Assembly: GCA_022842065.1 (NCBI GenBank) | Contig: JALHQH010000051.1 | Span: 1-64,000 of the forward strand | DNA length: 64,000 bases | DNA from: Caldilineaceae bacterium | GTDB taxonomy: Bacteria > Chloroflexota > Anaerolineae > Caldilineales > Caldilineaceae | Direction of reading: 5' to 3' | Part shown: one piece after another, positions 16,261 through 25,728 of the stretch | Layout: every line of letters starts with the position of its first letter | Position numbering within the stretch: the stretch's first letter is position 1 | Notes under the pieces: generated by a model | Told to the model about the DNA's origin: nothing | The model's input: only the letters and a program-made list of their open reading frames with translations | Database searches by the model: none | Program-made: the position numbers and the translations under genes

Positions 16261-17265
16261 TTACTTTCCCTCGTAGGCAATCCGCGGATCGAGCAATGGG
16301 TAGATCAGGTCCACAATAAACATTGCAATGCCAATGGCCACGGTCAAGATAAAGACAATCCCGTATATCAAGAAGTAATCCAACTGGCGAATGGCATTGG
16401 CCAGCAAGGTGCCCAAGCCTGGATAACGAAAGATCACTTCGACCAAGACGGAGCCGCCGACAATATAGCTAAAGGCAATGGCTAGCCCCGTCACCTGGGG
16501 TAATAAGGCATTGCGGACAGCGTATTTATAAAACAGCCGCCAATTCTTTAGCCCTTTGGCTTCCCCAAAAGTCATATAATCTTCGCCTTGGACCGTCACC
16601 ATCATGCCGCGCATGCCAATCGCCCAGCCGCCAGCCGAGGTGAGGATGAAAGCGAGGGCGGGCAAGGTGGCATACTTGAGTACTTCCAGCATAAAGCCCA
16701 AGTTCCAAGTCGGCAATTTGGTGGTATCGTAGGCACCACCGAGTGGGAGGATCTGCCACTTAAAGGCGACAAAGTAGATCAGCAGCAACCCGACAATAAA
16801 AGCCGGCACCGCGCTCAACATCAAAAGTCCAGGCATAATATTCCGCAGGATAAAACCGGAGCGGTGCCAGGCCATCAGCGCGCCAAGTAAGGTGCCGATA
16901 AAAAAGGTAATAAGTGTGGTTACAGAGAGCAAACCGATGGTCCACCAGATCGCCTGGCCAATTAGCTCGGGTACCGTTTTGGGAAAGTTGGCCATCGAAT
17001 AACCCAGGTTGAAGCGGGCCATGTCGCCCATGTAGGTCAGATATTGCCGCCAAACCGGCTGATCAAGGCCAAATTTCTTCTCGTAGCTCTGTACCATCTC
17101 TTCAAAACCGGGTGGAATATAACCGTTACGCGAGGCCTGTTCCATCAATTTTTCGCGAATGGGGTTGCGCGGCGTGATCTTGGGAATAAAAAAGTTGAGG
17201 GTAGCTGCGGACCAGATGATCAGAAAGACCAGCAAAATACGCCGCAAAACATAGGATAGACTCAT
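16261..17265 (-). CDS. Peptide-type ABC importer permease, DppB-like
   Basis: The 334-residue membrane protein begins with the family signature SYVLRRILLVFLIIWSAATL, a periplasmic-side loop, and five more helices. The coupling loop reads VQGEDYMTFGEAKGLKNWRLFYKYAVRNALLPQ, slightly diverged from the usual EYVRTARAKGL. The ATG at 17265 has TGGAG seven bases upstream; a longer frame to 17331 has none and runs into the hairpin after the SBP gene. It works with the DppC-like subunit encoded next. Confidence 0.9.
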   Translation of the reverse strand: MSLSYVLRRILLVFLIIWSAATLNFFIPKITPRNPIREKLMEQASRNGYIPPGFEEMVQSYEKKFGLDQPVWRQYLTYMGDMARFNLGYSMANFPKTVPELIGQAIWWTIGLLSVTTLITFFIGTLLGALMAWHRSGFILRNIMPGLLMLSAVPAFIVGLLLIYFVAFKWQILPLGGAYDTTKLPTWNLGFMLEVLKYATLPALAFILTSAGGWAIGMRGMMVTVQGEDYMTFGEAKGLKNWRLFYKYAVRNALLPQVTGLAIAFSYIVGGSVLVEVIFRYPGLGTLLANAIRQLDYFLIYGIVFILTVAIGIAMFIVDLIYPLLDPRIAYEGK

Positions 17266-17282
17266 GGAAAACTCCAGATACA

Positions 17283-17327
17283 AGATGTGGTATGGGCCCC
17301 CAGTAATTGGAGACCCATACCACATCT
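17283..17327. terminator. Hairpin between SBP and permease genes
   Basis: Perfect 14-bp arms (17283-17296 and 17314-17327) just after the SBP stop. In importer operons such a hairpin usually lets the binding protein be made in excess over the membrane parts. Confidence 0.7.
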
Positions 17328-17337
17328 GCAAAGCGCT

Positions 17338-19212
17338 TTACGCGGCCGGCTTCAGATTTTGTAGAATGAGGGGGAAGGTCAAGTGCCAGAAGGCACCATT
17401 AACGTAAGGATTGTCCTGGGTCGGCCAGCCAGTCCAATAGGTCTGGTTCATCGGAATGCGATGCAGCCATTGTTGGACAGGGCAGTCGGGCAATTCAGAG
17501 AGGAAGATCTCCATCGCCTGGAGGTAGAGATCCATATAGGTCGGATCATCCATTGACACCTTGGCCATCTCTTCCAACACGGCATCGTAATCCGCATTCT
17601 GGAAGCGTGAGTTGTAGGTGGTTGGCGTGCCCACGGGCTGGTAGTACTTGCTGGTGAACATATCCAGTGTATCAAATGGATCATTGATACTACCACCATG
17701 GCCGTTGAGCCAGATATGTTCGCGCCCTTCGCTGATCTGTGTGCCATGATCGGGCGGCATTTGGAAGTCGAGATCGAAGCCACCTTGGCGCAATTGTTCC
17801 GCCAAGACCGGGCCGATATCGGCGAAGACGCCCCAGCCACCGATGATATCGGTAATGCGGGCACCATCCTTCACCCAGAAGCCTTCGCCATCTTTTTCAT
17901 AACCGGCGGCCGTCATCAGCTCGGCAGCCTTGTCCAGATTGTGCTCAGCGGTGTTGTATTTCTCCAGCAATGGCTTGGCCGCTTCAAAGAAGGGTTCCAG
18001 GCCAGGATATTGCGGGAAGGGCAGTTGCGTCAAAATACCAGAGCCTTCGAGCGCGACTTCTAACATCTGCTGGCGATCAATCGTGTAGCTGACGGCCCAA
18101 CGGACATTCTTGTCGGCGAAGGGACCTTCATCACAGTTAAACCAGAAGGAGGTCGGCCACCAGTCCATGTACCCCAGCGGCAGATCTTTGCCGGTGTGGG
18201 TGATAATGGCCGGATTCTGCTCCACCACCTGCTTGATCGTCGTGGCACGCAGGTCCAAGAGCGAATCCAGTTCATTGTTGATCACCATCTGCGCCATGGT
18301 CGTCTCATCGGCGGTGGGAAGAACTAGAATGCGCTCGACGGCCGGCATTTCGGCGACAAAGCCACTCTTTACCGCCCACCAATCCTCGCGCAGGTCGATA
18401 AATTTCTGTTGTGGGGTCCAAGCAGTAATCTTGTAAGGACCGGTGCAGACAGGCAGGCCCGCTTCAACATCCCAACCCTGGTAGGCCGAGACATCTTCCA
18501 CATCTTTGAAAATATGCTCGGGTACGATATACATACCGGTATCATATTTTGAGGAGAGGTGGCTGAACATAAAGCGGGGGCGTGGATCGTAGAAGGCAAC
18601 GACCACCGTGGCGTCATCCGCCGCGGTGGCACTTTCCACCCACTTGGAGACTTCGGTCGAATTACGAATCTTGGCCGAGTCAGGATCGCTGCCATTGGCG
18701 ATGAGCATATTGAGCGTAAAGGCCACATCATTCGCCGTGAATGGCGTGCCATCGCTCCACTCGACACCGCTGCGGATCTTAATGGTCAGCTCGGTGAAGT
18801 CAGCATTGTATTCGTAGCTTTCGGCCAACCACGGAATGTGCTCATCGGCAAAGGCGGAGTAGTAATAAAGGGGTTCCCACAGCGCGGCGCTACCAATCTG
18901 ATGGGTGGCACCAGTCGCATAGGGGTTGCCCAAGCCAACGTCAACAAACTGGCCCTGCGTGCCACCGAACATGATGGTCAGGGTCTTTTCACGTGGCACA
19001 TCAGCGACACTGCCGGCTGCAACAGGCGCAGCATCTGCCGCGGGAGCGTCCGCAGCAGGGGCATCGGCAGCCGGTTCACTGCCAGGGGCGGGCGGGGTGC
19101 CACAGGCGGCCAGCAAAACGCCGGCACCGGCCAAACCGCTCAGCCGCAGGAAATCACGCCGACTGACGTCGGGGTTGACCTTAAACAGATCCTTCTTGGA
19201 CTCTTCGGACAT
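17338..19212 (-). CDS. Extracellular solute-binding lipoprotein, family 5 (peptide type)
   Basis: The 624-residue product starts at the ATG at 19212 behind GGAGG. It has a Tat motif SRRDFLRL (RR at 18-19), a hydrophobic stretch and a lipobox ending in C37 (LLAAC), then a low-complexity Pro/Ala/Asp linker (PAADA repeats) and a full SBP-5 domain (LAESYEYNADFTELTIKIRSG, WSDGTPFTANDV, the hinge region NVRWAVSYTIDRQQM). It should be exported folded and anchored by lipid outside the membrane. It is the first gene of the importer operon. Ligands of the family include peptides, oligosaccharides and nickel; specificity is not visible. Confidence 0.92.
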   Translation of the reverse strand: MSEESKKDLFKVNPDVSRRDFLRLSGLAGAGVLLAACGTPPAPGSEPAADAPAADAPAADAAPVAAGSVADVPREKTLTIMFGGTQGQFVDVGLGNPYATGATHQIGSAALWEPLYYYSAFADEHIPWLAESYEYNADFTELTIKIRSGVEWSDGTPFTANDVAFTLNMLIANGSDPDSAKIRNSTEVSKWVESATAADDATVVVAFYDPRPRFMFSHLSSKYDTGMYIVPEHIFKDVEDVSAYQGWDVEAGLPVCTGPYKITAWTPQQKFIDLREDWWAVKSGFVAEMPAVERILVLPTADETTMAQMVINNELDSLLDLRATTIKQVVEQNPAIITHTGKDLPLGYMDWWPTSFWFNCDEGPFADKNVRWAVSYTIDRQQMLEVALEGSGILTQLPFPQYPGLEPFFEAAKPLLEKYNTAEHNLDKAAELMTAAGYEKDGEGFWVKDGARITDIIGGWGVFADIGPVLAEQLRQGGFDLDFQMPPDHGTQISEGREHIWLNGHGGSINDPFDTLDMFTSKYYQPVGTPTTYNSRFQNADYDAVLEEMAKVSMDDPTYMDLYLQAMEIFLSELPDCPVQQWLHRIPMNQTYWTGWPTQDNPYVNGAFWHLTFPLILQNLKPAA

Positions 19213-19993
19213 AGTTCCTCCACTCAAAAATGATGATGGGTACTGCAAATGGAAACGGTAAGACGCGCAATCGTAGACAGCGTCGTCGATAACCCTTCTC
19301 TACGCGCGCTGACTATCCAACTATACGCTGCACACAGCCAGCGGCGTTAAAATGTGGGGATGGTATAACGCGCTGCACGTAACCACTGTGCGCATTTCAC
19401 GAACATTTTTCCTGCTGGCTGTTGTTGCCGACTGATGGTAAACTGGGGTTGCTATGAAAACGGCCTTTACCATCAATGATGGTGGGTGCAACGTCTACCA
19501 GCCAAGCTAGTGCTCTGCTGACAGTGCTCCGGTCGTGATAGATCAATCGTAATATACCAACATTAGTGGCACATTAATTACTGATGCGCGATTTATCTCA
19601 ATGCGGAAAGACGAAATAATGGCGCGTAGAAATTAATGGGTTCGCTTTGGCGCTCTGCTCTATATTGTTCTGCTCTATTTTTCGTGCTAGTTTGGCTAAA
19701 AATGCGGTCGTTTTGGCAACCGAATGTTTAGCTACTTTACTCGCAGAGCGCGGTATAAACTGAAAGATCACGGCTGAAAGTTGTCAGTAGGATTGCTTGA
19801 GTATAGAATAGTTTTGACACTGTGTCAAAACTAGTAAACCAATTTTTGTCTCACTTACGCTGACCGATGCCCTTGGTGCTCCGCAAGCTCTCTACGCCTG
19901 TGCCCATCTCACCGTTTGGCGTAAGTACTAGCCCATCCGCTCTAGCAGGCAGACGCCCAGGCGTGCCCCTTGCTTGGCGCTGTTAACAAGGCA
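19213..19993. other. 781-base divergent upstream region without genes
   Basis: Upstream of both the peptide importer (minus) and the FtsX-like permease (plus). No coding frame with family features is seen. It contains one clear regulatory candidate, the palindrome at 19809-19833, and several short hairpins (for example ccatcaatgatgg near 19470). Confidence 0.6.
19809..19833. promoter_or_regulatory. Perfect 25-base palindrome, candidate operator
   Basis: Twelve-bp arms around one central base (core tttgacac-t-gtgtcaaa) lie 161 bases upstream of the FtsX-like permease. The TTGACA in its left half could be a -35 box, but no good -10 follows at 16-18 bases. The size and symmetry fit a TetR- or GntR-type operator; no such regulator gene adjoins it. 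Confidence 0.5.
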
Positions 19994-22933
19994 ATGACTT
20001 CCATTCAGACACCTAATCCCGTTACCCAAGGCTCACAGGGGCAGCGTACCGCCGATGCCGCATTGGCGGTAACCCTGCGGCGCACCTGGCAACGTCCACG
20101 GCAGACCAATTTTCTCCTGCGGCCCTTCTATGCTTTCGGGGATTTAGCTTTTCTCTCGGCCAAACGACTACGCCATCACTTAGGCTTGAGTTTGCTCTCC
20201 CTATTGGGCGTGATTTTGGCAGTGGCACTCGTTAGCAGTGCAGCCTTCTTCTCGAATGGCGTTGACACCGTGATCATGCGCCAGGAATTGGCCGAGTATA
20301 GCCGCGTCACCAACCGGCCGGCCTTCTCTTCGCGTGTCTATACGCCCTCCAGTCGACCCGTGCCGCTGACGATTGAACGGGTGGAAACACTCGGCGGCAA
20401 TATCGCCGACACGATCTCGTCCGAAGTCGGACTCCCGGTGCGCTTTCTCGGGTTGATGGCGGATAGTGGCGTGCTGACCATGCAGGCCAAACCGGGCGAT
20501 GAACGCTATGCGGGCAACCGCGGCTTTGGCAACCTTAATATCGCCTATTTTCGGGATGTCGCTGATCATGTCGAAATCGAGGGTGCGCCGCTGGATGAGC
20601 AACCAGCCAACGGGGTGCTCGATATCTGGATGCACAGCGCCACCGGAGCCAAACTCGGCGTCCAGATCGGTGACGAATTTGACCTCAGTACAAGTCAGGA
20701 TCTGCTAATCCCAATTCGGATCAGCGGCTTCTGGCAGGCACTCAACCCCAAGGAAGAGTTTTGGTTCAGTGATCCTGATCAGACCTTGGCCGACCGCCTG
20801 CTGGTACGCCGCCAGGATTATCTGAACCTGGTGGAGCCTCAGTTAGAAATTAAGGTACGCACGGTCACCTGGAATGTGATCCTGGATGAGATGCAGGCCC
20901 GCCCTGGGGATGCCCGCCAATATGCCGCCGGCTTTGGCACCGCGGCGCTGGTGATTGGCCGCTATCTGCCCGATGCGCGGCTGACGACCCCTTCGCTCTC
21001 CCTGGAAAAATTTATCGGACGGCAAACGACACTGACGACGCTGCTGCTCGGCTTTAATGTGCCGGCACTGGGCTTTTTGCTCTACTTCCTAGTGGTCACC
21101 TCGGCGGTGATTGCCTACTGGCAGCGTCGCGAAACGGCGATCATGACCAGCCGTGGGATGACCCGTTGGGGGGTGCTCAGCTATACGCTGGTCGAAGGCA
21201 TGGTGCTCTTTGTCCTGGGGTTGCCATTGGGGTTGGGCTTGGGCATTGGGTTGGCGCGGCTGATGGGCTACACGGTCAGTTTTCTCGAATTTAATGAGCG
21301 GACACCGCTACCGGTCTCACTGGATGGCCTTAACTTACCGTTGATCGGGATTACCTTGGGGATCCTGCTGATCGCCAAAATTTGGACGGCGGCCGCGACC
21401 AGTGGGGAAACGGTGCTGACCCAACAGCGCGAACACGCGCGGCCACCGCGTGGACCATTCTGGTATCGGGCCTACCTCGACCTGCTGCTCTTAATCCCGG
21501 CCTACTATGGCTATCAACAGTTGATGAATCGCGGCTCACTCGGTGCACTGGTTGAGGATCAGCCGGCAGAGTTATATCAGGATCCACTGTTGATTGTGGT
21601 GCCCGCGCTCTTTGTGGTGGTGATGGCCTTTCTGGCCATGCGTCTCTTTCCCTGGGTCATGCGCCTGCTGGATTGGATCGCCAACCTGACGCCATGGCTT
21701 ACCCCCCACCTGGCGCTACGTCAATTGGGGCGCTACAGCCAGAACTATATCAACCCCATGTTGCTGGTGATTGTCTCCTTAGCACTGGGGGTCTACACCC
21801 TTTCCATGGCCGCCAGCCTGGACAAGTGGTTGGTGGACCGCATGTATTACCGGGTGGGTGCCGATCTCGCCTTTACCCCCTTCTCGGCAACCGAAGCAAT
21901 GGCCGAGACGCCCACCATCGGCGCGGATTGGGTGCCGCCGATCACGGAATTTGCCGAATTACCGGGCGGCGCGGCAGCGACACGCGTCGGTGATTACCGC
22001 GCCGAAATCAATGTAACCGCTGAAGGAGTCACCCGCGTCCGTGGCCGCTTCCTCGGCATTGATCGCGCCCAATTTGCCAATGTCGCCTGGTTTCGTAACG
22101 ATCTGGCGAGTGAGTCGCTCGGCGCGCTGATGAACCGGCTGGCTATGGTCGAAGATGGCATTCTGGTCTCCGAAGAATTCTTAACCCAATACCAGCTCAA
22201 TATTGGTGACAAAGTGACGATGCATGTGATCACCGACTTTGGGGCCAGCATCAACACCACCTTTACCGTGGTCGGTATCTATGAGTACTTCCCCACCGTC
22301 TACGCCGACCAGGTCACCATTATCGGCAATCTGGAATATCTCTTCTCCTTCTTTGGCACAACGATGCCCCATCGCATTTGGATGCGTTTGCAGCCGGGCG
22401 CAACCGGCGATCAGCTTTTAGAGGCTGTTCCAAGTTTGGGGGTCGGGGCAATTGAAGACGAAGATACTCGCGCCATCATTACCCATGAACAAGCACAGAT
22501 GGAGCGCGTCGGCGTCTTTGGCACCTTATCCGTCGGCTTTATCGCCGCCACCTTTATGGCTGCGCTCGGGCTGCTTACCTATAGTTATGCTTCAATGAAC
22601 GAGCGGATGTATCTCTTCTCGGTCATGCGTTCGATTGGCTTGAAGCGGGGCCAGGTGGTCGGCCAGGTGGCGTTGGAATATACGGTGCTCACCGCCTATG
22701 GGGCCATCGCCGGGGTGATCGCTGGCTCGACCGCGGCGACCATGTTTGTCCCCCTCTTCCGCGTCACCGGTGACCTGGGCACTGCGCTGCCCCCTCTATT
22801 ACCGATCCTGGCGCGTGAGGAGATCTTCCCCCTGGCCTTCGGTTTTGCCGGGGTAATGATTGTGCTGGAGATTGTGGTGATCTCGTCGGCACTCTATCAG
22901 AAGTTGTTTAGCGCGTTGCGCATGGGGCATTAG
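19994..22933 (+). CDS. FtsX-like (MacB/LolE-type) ABC permease with two FtsX domains
   Basis: The 979-residue membrane protein has one helix after residue 45 (LSLLSLLGVILAVALVSSAAFF) and a large extracellular domain. A first FtsX block of several helices follows around residues 340-450, then two or three further helices, one more helix and a second extracellular domain around 605-835. The last FtsX block is at about 840-970 (VGFIAATFMAALGLLTYSYA, MRSIGLKRGQVVGQ). This double arrangement is typical of permeases for lipoproteins or peptides that act with a MacB/LolD-type ATPase; none is encoded next to it. The ATG at 19994 is preferred to a TTG at 19970, though no strong ribosome site precedes either. 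Confidence 0.85.
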   Translation: MTSIQTPNPVTQGSQGQRTADAALAVTLRRTWQRPRQTNFLLRPFYAFGDLAFLSAKRLRHHLGLSLLSLLGVILAVALVSSAAFFSNGVDTVIMRQELAEYSRVTNRPAFSSRVYTPSSRPVPLTIERVETLGGNIADTISSEVGLPVRFLGLMADSGVLTMQAKPGDERYAGNRGFGNLNIAYFRDVADHVEIEGAPLDEQPANGVLDIWMHSATGAKLGVQIGDEFDLSTSQDLLIPIRISGFWQALNPKEEFWFSDPDQTLADRLLVRRQDYLNLVEPQLEIKVRTVTWNVILDEMQARPGDARQYAAGFGTAALVIGRYLPDARLTTPSLSLEKFIGRQTTLTTLLLGFNVPALGFLLYFLVVTSAVIAYWQRRETAIMTSRGMTRWGVLSYTLVEGMVLFVLGLPLGLGLGIGLARLMGYTVSFLEFNERTPLPVSLDGLNLPLIGITLGILLIAKIWTAAATSGETVLTQQREHARPPRGPFWYRAYLDLLLLIPAYYGYQQLMNRGSLGALVEDQPAELYQDPLLIVVPALFVVVMAFLAMRLFPWVMRLLDWIANLTPWLTPHLALRQLGRYSQNYINPMLLVIVSLALGVYTLSMAASLDKWLVDRMYYRVGADLAFTPFSATEAMAETPTIGADWVPPITEFAELPGGAAATRVGDYRAEINVTAEGVTRVRGRFLGIDRAQFANVAWFRNDLASESLGALMNRLAMVEDGILVSEEFLTQYQLNIGDKVTMHVITDFGASINTTFTVVGIYEYFPTVYADQVTIIGNLEYLFSFFGTTMPHRIWMRLQPGATGDQLLEAVPSLGVGAIEDEDTRAIITHEQAQMERVGVFGTLSVGFIAATFMAALGLLTYSYASMNERMYLFSVMRSIGLKRGQVVGQVALEYTVLTAYGAIAGVIAGSTAATMFVPLFRVTGDLGTALPPLLPILAREEIFPLAFGFAGVMIVLEIVVISSALYQKLFSALRMGH

Positions 22934-23047
22934 TTAAAATAGCCGACGGGGCTTACGGCGTGTTCCCGACAACTGTTCTACATTGAAAAAGCGGACTATG
23001 GTATACTGGGCTTGCCGTTTATGAGAATAGTTACCGGAGTATTACCA

Positions 23048-23374
23048 ATGACAACCCTTGAAAAAGTACGTGAAATGTTACCAGCGATGTCACCAGGCGA
23101 AAAGGCACAGGTACTGCAATGGCTTGCCCGTGATATCGGTGGTTCCTATCCAGGAATCGAAAGGACACCCGCTGTTTTAGGGGGTGAGCCCTGTATCGTG
23201 CGTACGCGCATTCCAGTCTGGCTACTGGTGCAAGCAAGAAAACTTGGGAGCAGTGAAGCCGAGCTATTAAGGGCATATCCGGCACTGCGTGCCGAGGATC
23301 TTACCAATGCGTGGGCCTATTTTTATGGGCATAAGCAGGAAATTGAGCAACAAATTGGCGAGAATGAAGAGTGA
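23048..23374 (+). CDS. DUF433 protein (antitoxin-like)
   Basis: The 108-residue product carries the DUF433 winged-helix domain: RTPAVLGGEPCIVRTRIPVWLLVQARKLGSSEAELLRAYPALRAEDLTNAWAYF is its usual core. An N-terminal 35-residue segment (TTLEKVREMLPAMSPGEKAQVLQWLARDI) precedes it, as in many Chloroflexi and cyanobacterial members. DUF433 genes normally precede a DUF5615 (PIN-like) gene and are viewed as antitoxin-like. Here the partner follows three bases after the stop but is broken. The ATG at 23048 has GGAG nine bases upstream; the frame extends 12 codons further without support. Confidence 0.85.
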   Translation: MTTLEKVREMLPAMSPGEKAQVLQWLARDIGGSYPGIERTPAVLGGEPCIVRTRIPVWLLVQARKLGSSEAELLRAYPALRAEDLTNAWAYFYGHKQEIEQQIGENEE

Positions 23375-23377
23375 TCG

Positions 23378-23574
23378 ATGGCGCAATTATATGCCGATGA
23401 AAATTTCCCGTTGCCGTTTGTAGAAGCGCTACGTACACTTGGCCATGATGTATGATAATTTCTTGTACATACGATCCTGATTTCGTTGGACAAGCAAATC
23501 GGATCGATGCAATGTTAAACGATCAGGCTGGCCTAGAGGGGCAGTTAATGCTTGTATATCGACTTCAATCCTAA
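23378..23574 (+). pseudogene. Decayed DUF5615 (PIN-like) gene with internal deletion
   Basis: A fresh ATG at 23378 gives 25 residues (MAQLYADENFPLPFVEAL..) that match the start of DUF5615 proteins, including the acidic DEN motif, then TGA at 23453. Directly after, another frame (stop TAA at 23572) gives CTYDPDFVGQANRIDAML and GLEGQLMLVYR, which resembles the normal C-terminal end of such proteins. The middle third, about 40 residues, is missing and the join is out of frame. The gene is therefore a relic of the PIN-like partner of the upstream DUF433 gene, lost by deletion. I translated both pieces by hand. Confidence 0.75.
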
Positions 23575-23596
23575 AATGCAGCTTATAAGGGAATCC

Positions 23597-23914
23597 ATGA
23601 GCGTTAACCAACTGCTTCGTCACGTCGTCCTCTTTCAGTTCAAAGAAGAGACGACCTCCGCTCAAGTCAAAACAATCGAAGACGCCTTCCGCGCCCTCCC
23701 CAGCCAGATCGATGCGATCCACAGCTTTGAATGGGGCACCGATGTCAGCGTTGAGGGCATAGCCGATGGCTACACGCACTGCTTCTTTGTCACCTTCCAA
23801 AGCGCAGCCGATCGCGATGCCTATCTCCCACATCCGGCGCACAAAGCTTTTGGGACCGTGTTGCGACCACACCTGGCGAAAGTGCTGGTCTTTGATTACT
23901 GGACGCAGGCATAA
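23597..23914 (+). CDS. Stress-responsive A/B-barrel (Dabb) domain protein
   Basis: The 105-residue product fits the Dabb family of dimeric ferredoxin-like barrels: LLRHVVLFQFKEETTSAQVKTIEDAF at the start, a central FEWGTDVSVEGIADGYTHCFFVTF and the typical RDAYLPHPAHKAF ending. Length is that of one domain. The ATG at 23597 follows AAGGG by five bases; the upstream extension overlaps the DUF5615 relic. Some plant members are stress-induced and some act as cyclases; bacterial function is mostly unknown. Confidence 0.85.
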   Translation: MSVNQLLRHVVLFQFKEETTSAQVKTIEDAFRALPSQIDAIHSFEWGTDVSVEGIADGYTHCFFVTFQSAADRDAYLPHPAHKAFGTVLRPHLAKVLVFDYWTQA

Positions 23915-23933
23915 CGCACACATCCCGGCTTCT

Positions 23934-24014
23934 CGCCGTGTACTCAGCATCCCCTGATGCTGAGCCCGTTTGCCCCAACACCCGTTCGCATCGGGGGATG
24001 CGAACTACACGGCG
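23934..24014. repeat. Three-way-junction inverted repeat
   Basis: An outer 9-bp stem (23934-23942 with 24006-24014) encloses two separate 9-bp hairpins: 23943-23951/23956-23964 (loop ccct) and 23984-23992/23997-24005 (loop gggg). Each hairpin has a gcatc/gatgc stem next to its loop. The cores recur at 41505-41544 and 44007-44020. It lies between the Dabb gene and the second importer operon. Confidence 0.8.
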
Positions 24015-24183
24015 GGCTGTCCCAAAAAACCGCTTTGACATCCATCCCCACCCCGCATATAATCATTTCTGGTATACCATTCCCCACCATACCAACGTTT
24101 CCACTCCCATTGTCCAGACGTTAGCGAACCTATATGACTCGGTGCGCGCATGGCGCGAGCACCACACCAAGGAGAAAAGCTTT

Positions 24184-25728
24184 ATGTTCTCACGTCGTCG
24201 TTTTTTACAGGCTGCCGGTGTTGGTTTAAGTCTGCCCGTCCTCACCCAATTGCTCAGCGCCTGCCAAGGGATTACCCCCGGCAGCAGCACCGCGATCAGC
24301 GAGATCGTCTGGTCGCGCGGGGATGATCTGCGCACCCAAGACCCGCAGTTGATTGGCGGGCGCATGGAAGGCGAGATCAACCGCTGTATTTATGATCAAC
24401 TTTTTGATGTCGCACCGGATGGCGCGCAGATCCCCTGGCTGGCGACCGAATGGAAGAGCAATCCCGAAGGCACGATCTGGACGGCCACCCTGCGTGAAGG
24501 TGCGACCTTCCACGATGGCTCACCCGTCACTGCGGAGGATGTCAAGTTCACCTATGAGCGGCTGCTCGCCAATCCCGATTTTCAACATAGCACCGCCTTT
24601 AAGGATCTGCTGGGCGGGGTTGATGCGCCCGATGCCATGACCGCGGTCTTTAACTGTCTCAAGCCGGCCCCGCTCTTTAACCTGTTGATGAACGAGCACA
24701 TTCTCTCCAAGAAGGCCGCCGAAGAGTTTGGCGAAACCTTCTGGGAAAAGGCCATCGGCAGCGGGCCTTTCCGCCATGTGGAATATGTCAAGGGCGAGTA
24801 TTGGCTGGGTGAACGGTTTGATGGCTACTGGCAGCCCGACCTGGCCAAGGTGCAACGACTACGCTACCGCCCGATCAGCGAAGAGGCAACCCGTGTCGCC
24901 GCGCTGCGCTCGGGCGAAGTCGATATTATTGCCAATGTAAGCGGTGAACTGGCCGCCGAGTTGAGCAGCGATCCCAATATTGCCATCTACCGCCGCCCAT
25001 CACTCGACCATCTCTATCTGCTCACCCAGAACAACCGCCCGCCGTTCGACAATCCCGACGCGCGTTGGGCCGTGAATTACGCCATCGACCGCAAGGCGCT
25101 GGTGGAGAACATTGTCAAAGCTGGTGAAGTAGTAGGTGGCCACATTCCTGCCGGCACCGTCGGTTACGATGCCAGCCTGGAAGCGGTGCCCTATGATCCC
25201 GACGAGGCGCGTCGCTTGCTCGACAAGGCGGGCGTCGCCCCCGGCACCAAGATCGAGATGAAGGCCCATCCCTTCTGGTTTGCCAAGGGCAAGGAAGTGA
25301 TGGAATATGTAGCCGGGGCCTTGCAGGAGATTGGCTTTGAGGTCGATCTGCAATTCCTGGAGCCAGGCGCCTACACCGAAGCGCGCAAGTCAGGTAGTTA
25401 TGATCTGGCCTTGCAACAGGGTGGGAAAGCCAACAATCCCTGCAACCAATACAAGACCTTCTACACTACCGACACTTATGGCTCTGGCTTTGGGCCACAA
25501 CACCCGGAGTTCCAAGCATTGGTTGACCAGGCCTGTGTCGAGGTTGATGCGGGCAAGAGCGACGAACTCTACAAGCAGATCCAAAAACAGATCTACGACG
25601 AAGCAGTCGAAATTCAGCTCTACCGCCAGGAGAATATCTGGGCCGTGCGTAAACGCATCACCGGCTACGAAGCCTACGCGCCCGACACAACCCGGCCCTG
25701 GCAAGGGTTGGGGGTCACGGAGAGTTAG
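24184..25728 (+). CDS. Extracellular solute-binding lipoprotein, family 5
   Basis: The 514-residue product starts at the ATG at 24184 after AAGGAG; a longer frame to 23938 crosses the hairpin region and is not used. It has a Tat motif SRRRFLQ and a lipobox ending in C27 (LLSAC), followed by an SBP-5 domain (LATEWKSNPEGTIWTATLREG, FHDGSPVTAEDVKFTYERLL, NPDARWAVNYAIDRKALV). First gene of a SBP-permease-permease set. The ligand is unknown, probably a peptide or another bulky solute. Confidence 0.92.
   Translation: MFSRRRFLQAAGVGLSLPVLTQLLSACQGITPGSSTAISEIVWSRGDDLRTQDPQLIGGRMEGEINRCIYDQLFDVAPDGAQIPWLATEWKSNPEGTIWTATLREGATFHDGSPVTAEDVKFTYERLLANPDFQHSTAFKDLLGGVDAPDAMTAVFNCLKPAPLFNLLMNEHILSKKAAEEFGETFWEKAIGSGPFRHVEYVKGEYWLGERFDGYWQPDLAKVQRLRYRPISEEATRVAALRSGEVDIIANVSGELAAELSSDPNIAIYRRPSLDHLYLLTQNNRPPFDNPDARWAVNYAIDRKALVENIVKAGEVVGGHIPAGTVGYDASLEAVPYDPDEARRLLDKAGVAPGTKIEMKAHPFWFAKGKEVMEYVAGALQEIGFEVDLQFLEPGAYTEARKSGSYDLALQQGGKANNPCNQYKTFYTTDTYGSGFGPQHPEFQALVDQACVEVDAGKSDELYKQIQKQIYDEAVEIQLYRQENIWAVRKRITGYEAYAPDTTRPWQGLGVTES

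Noticed and set aside
19809..19833. TTGACA in the palindrome as a -35 promoter box
   Set aside because: No acceptable -10 hexamer follows at 16-18 bases; an operator is more likely.
23938..24183. N-terminal extension of the SBP gene at 24184
   Set aside because: It would translate through a hairpin structure and put 82 non-signal residues before a clear Tat signal peptide; AAGGAG supports 24184.
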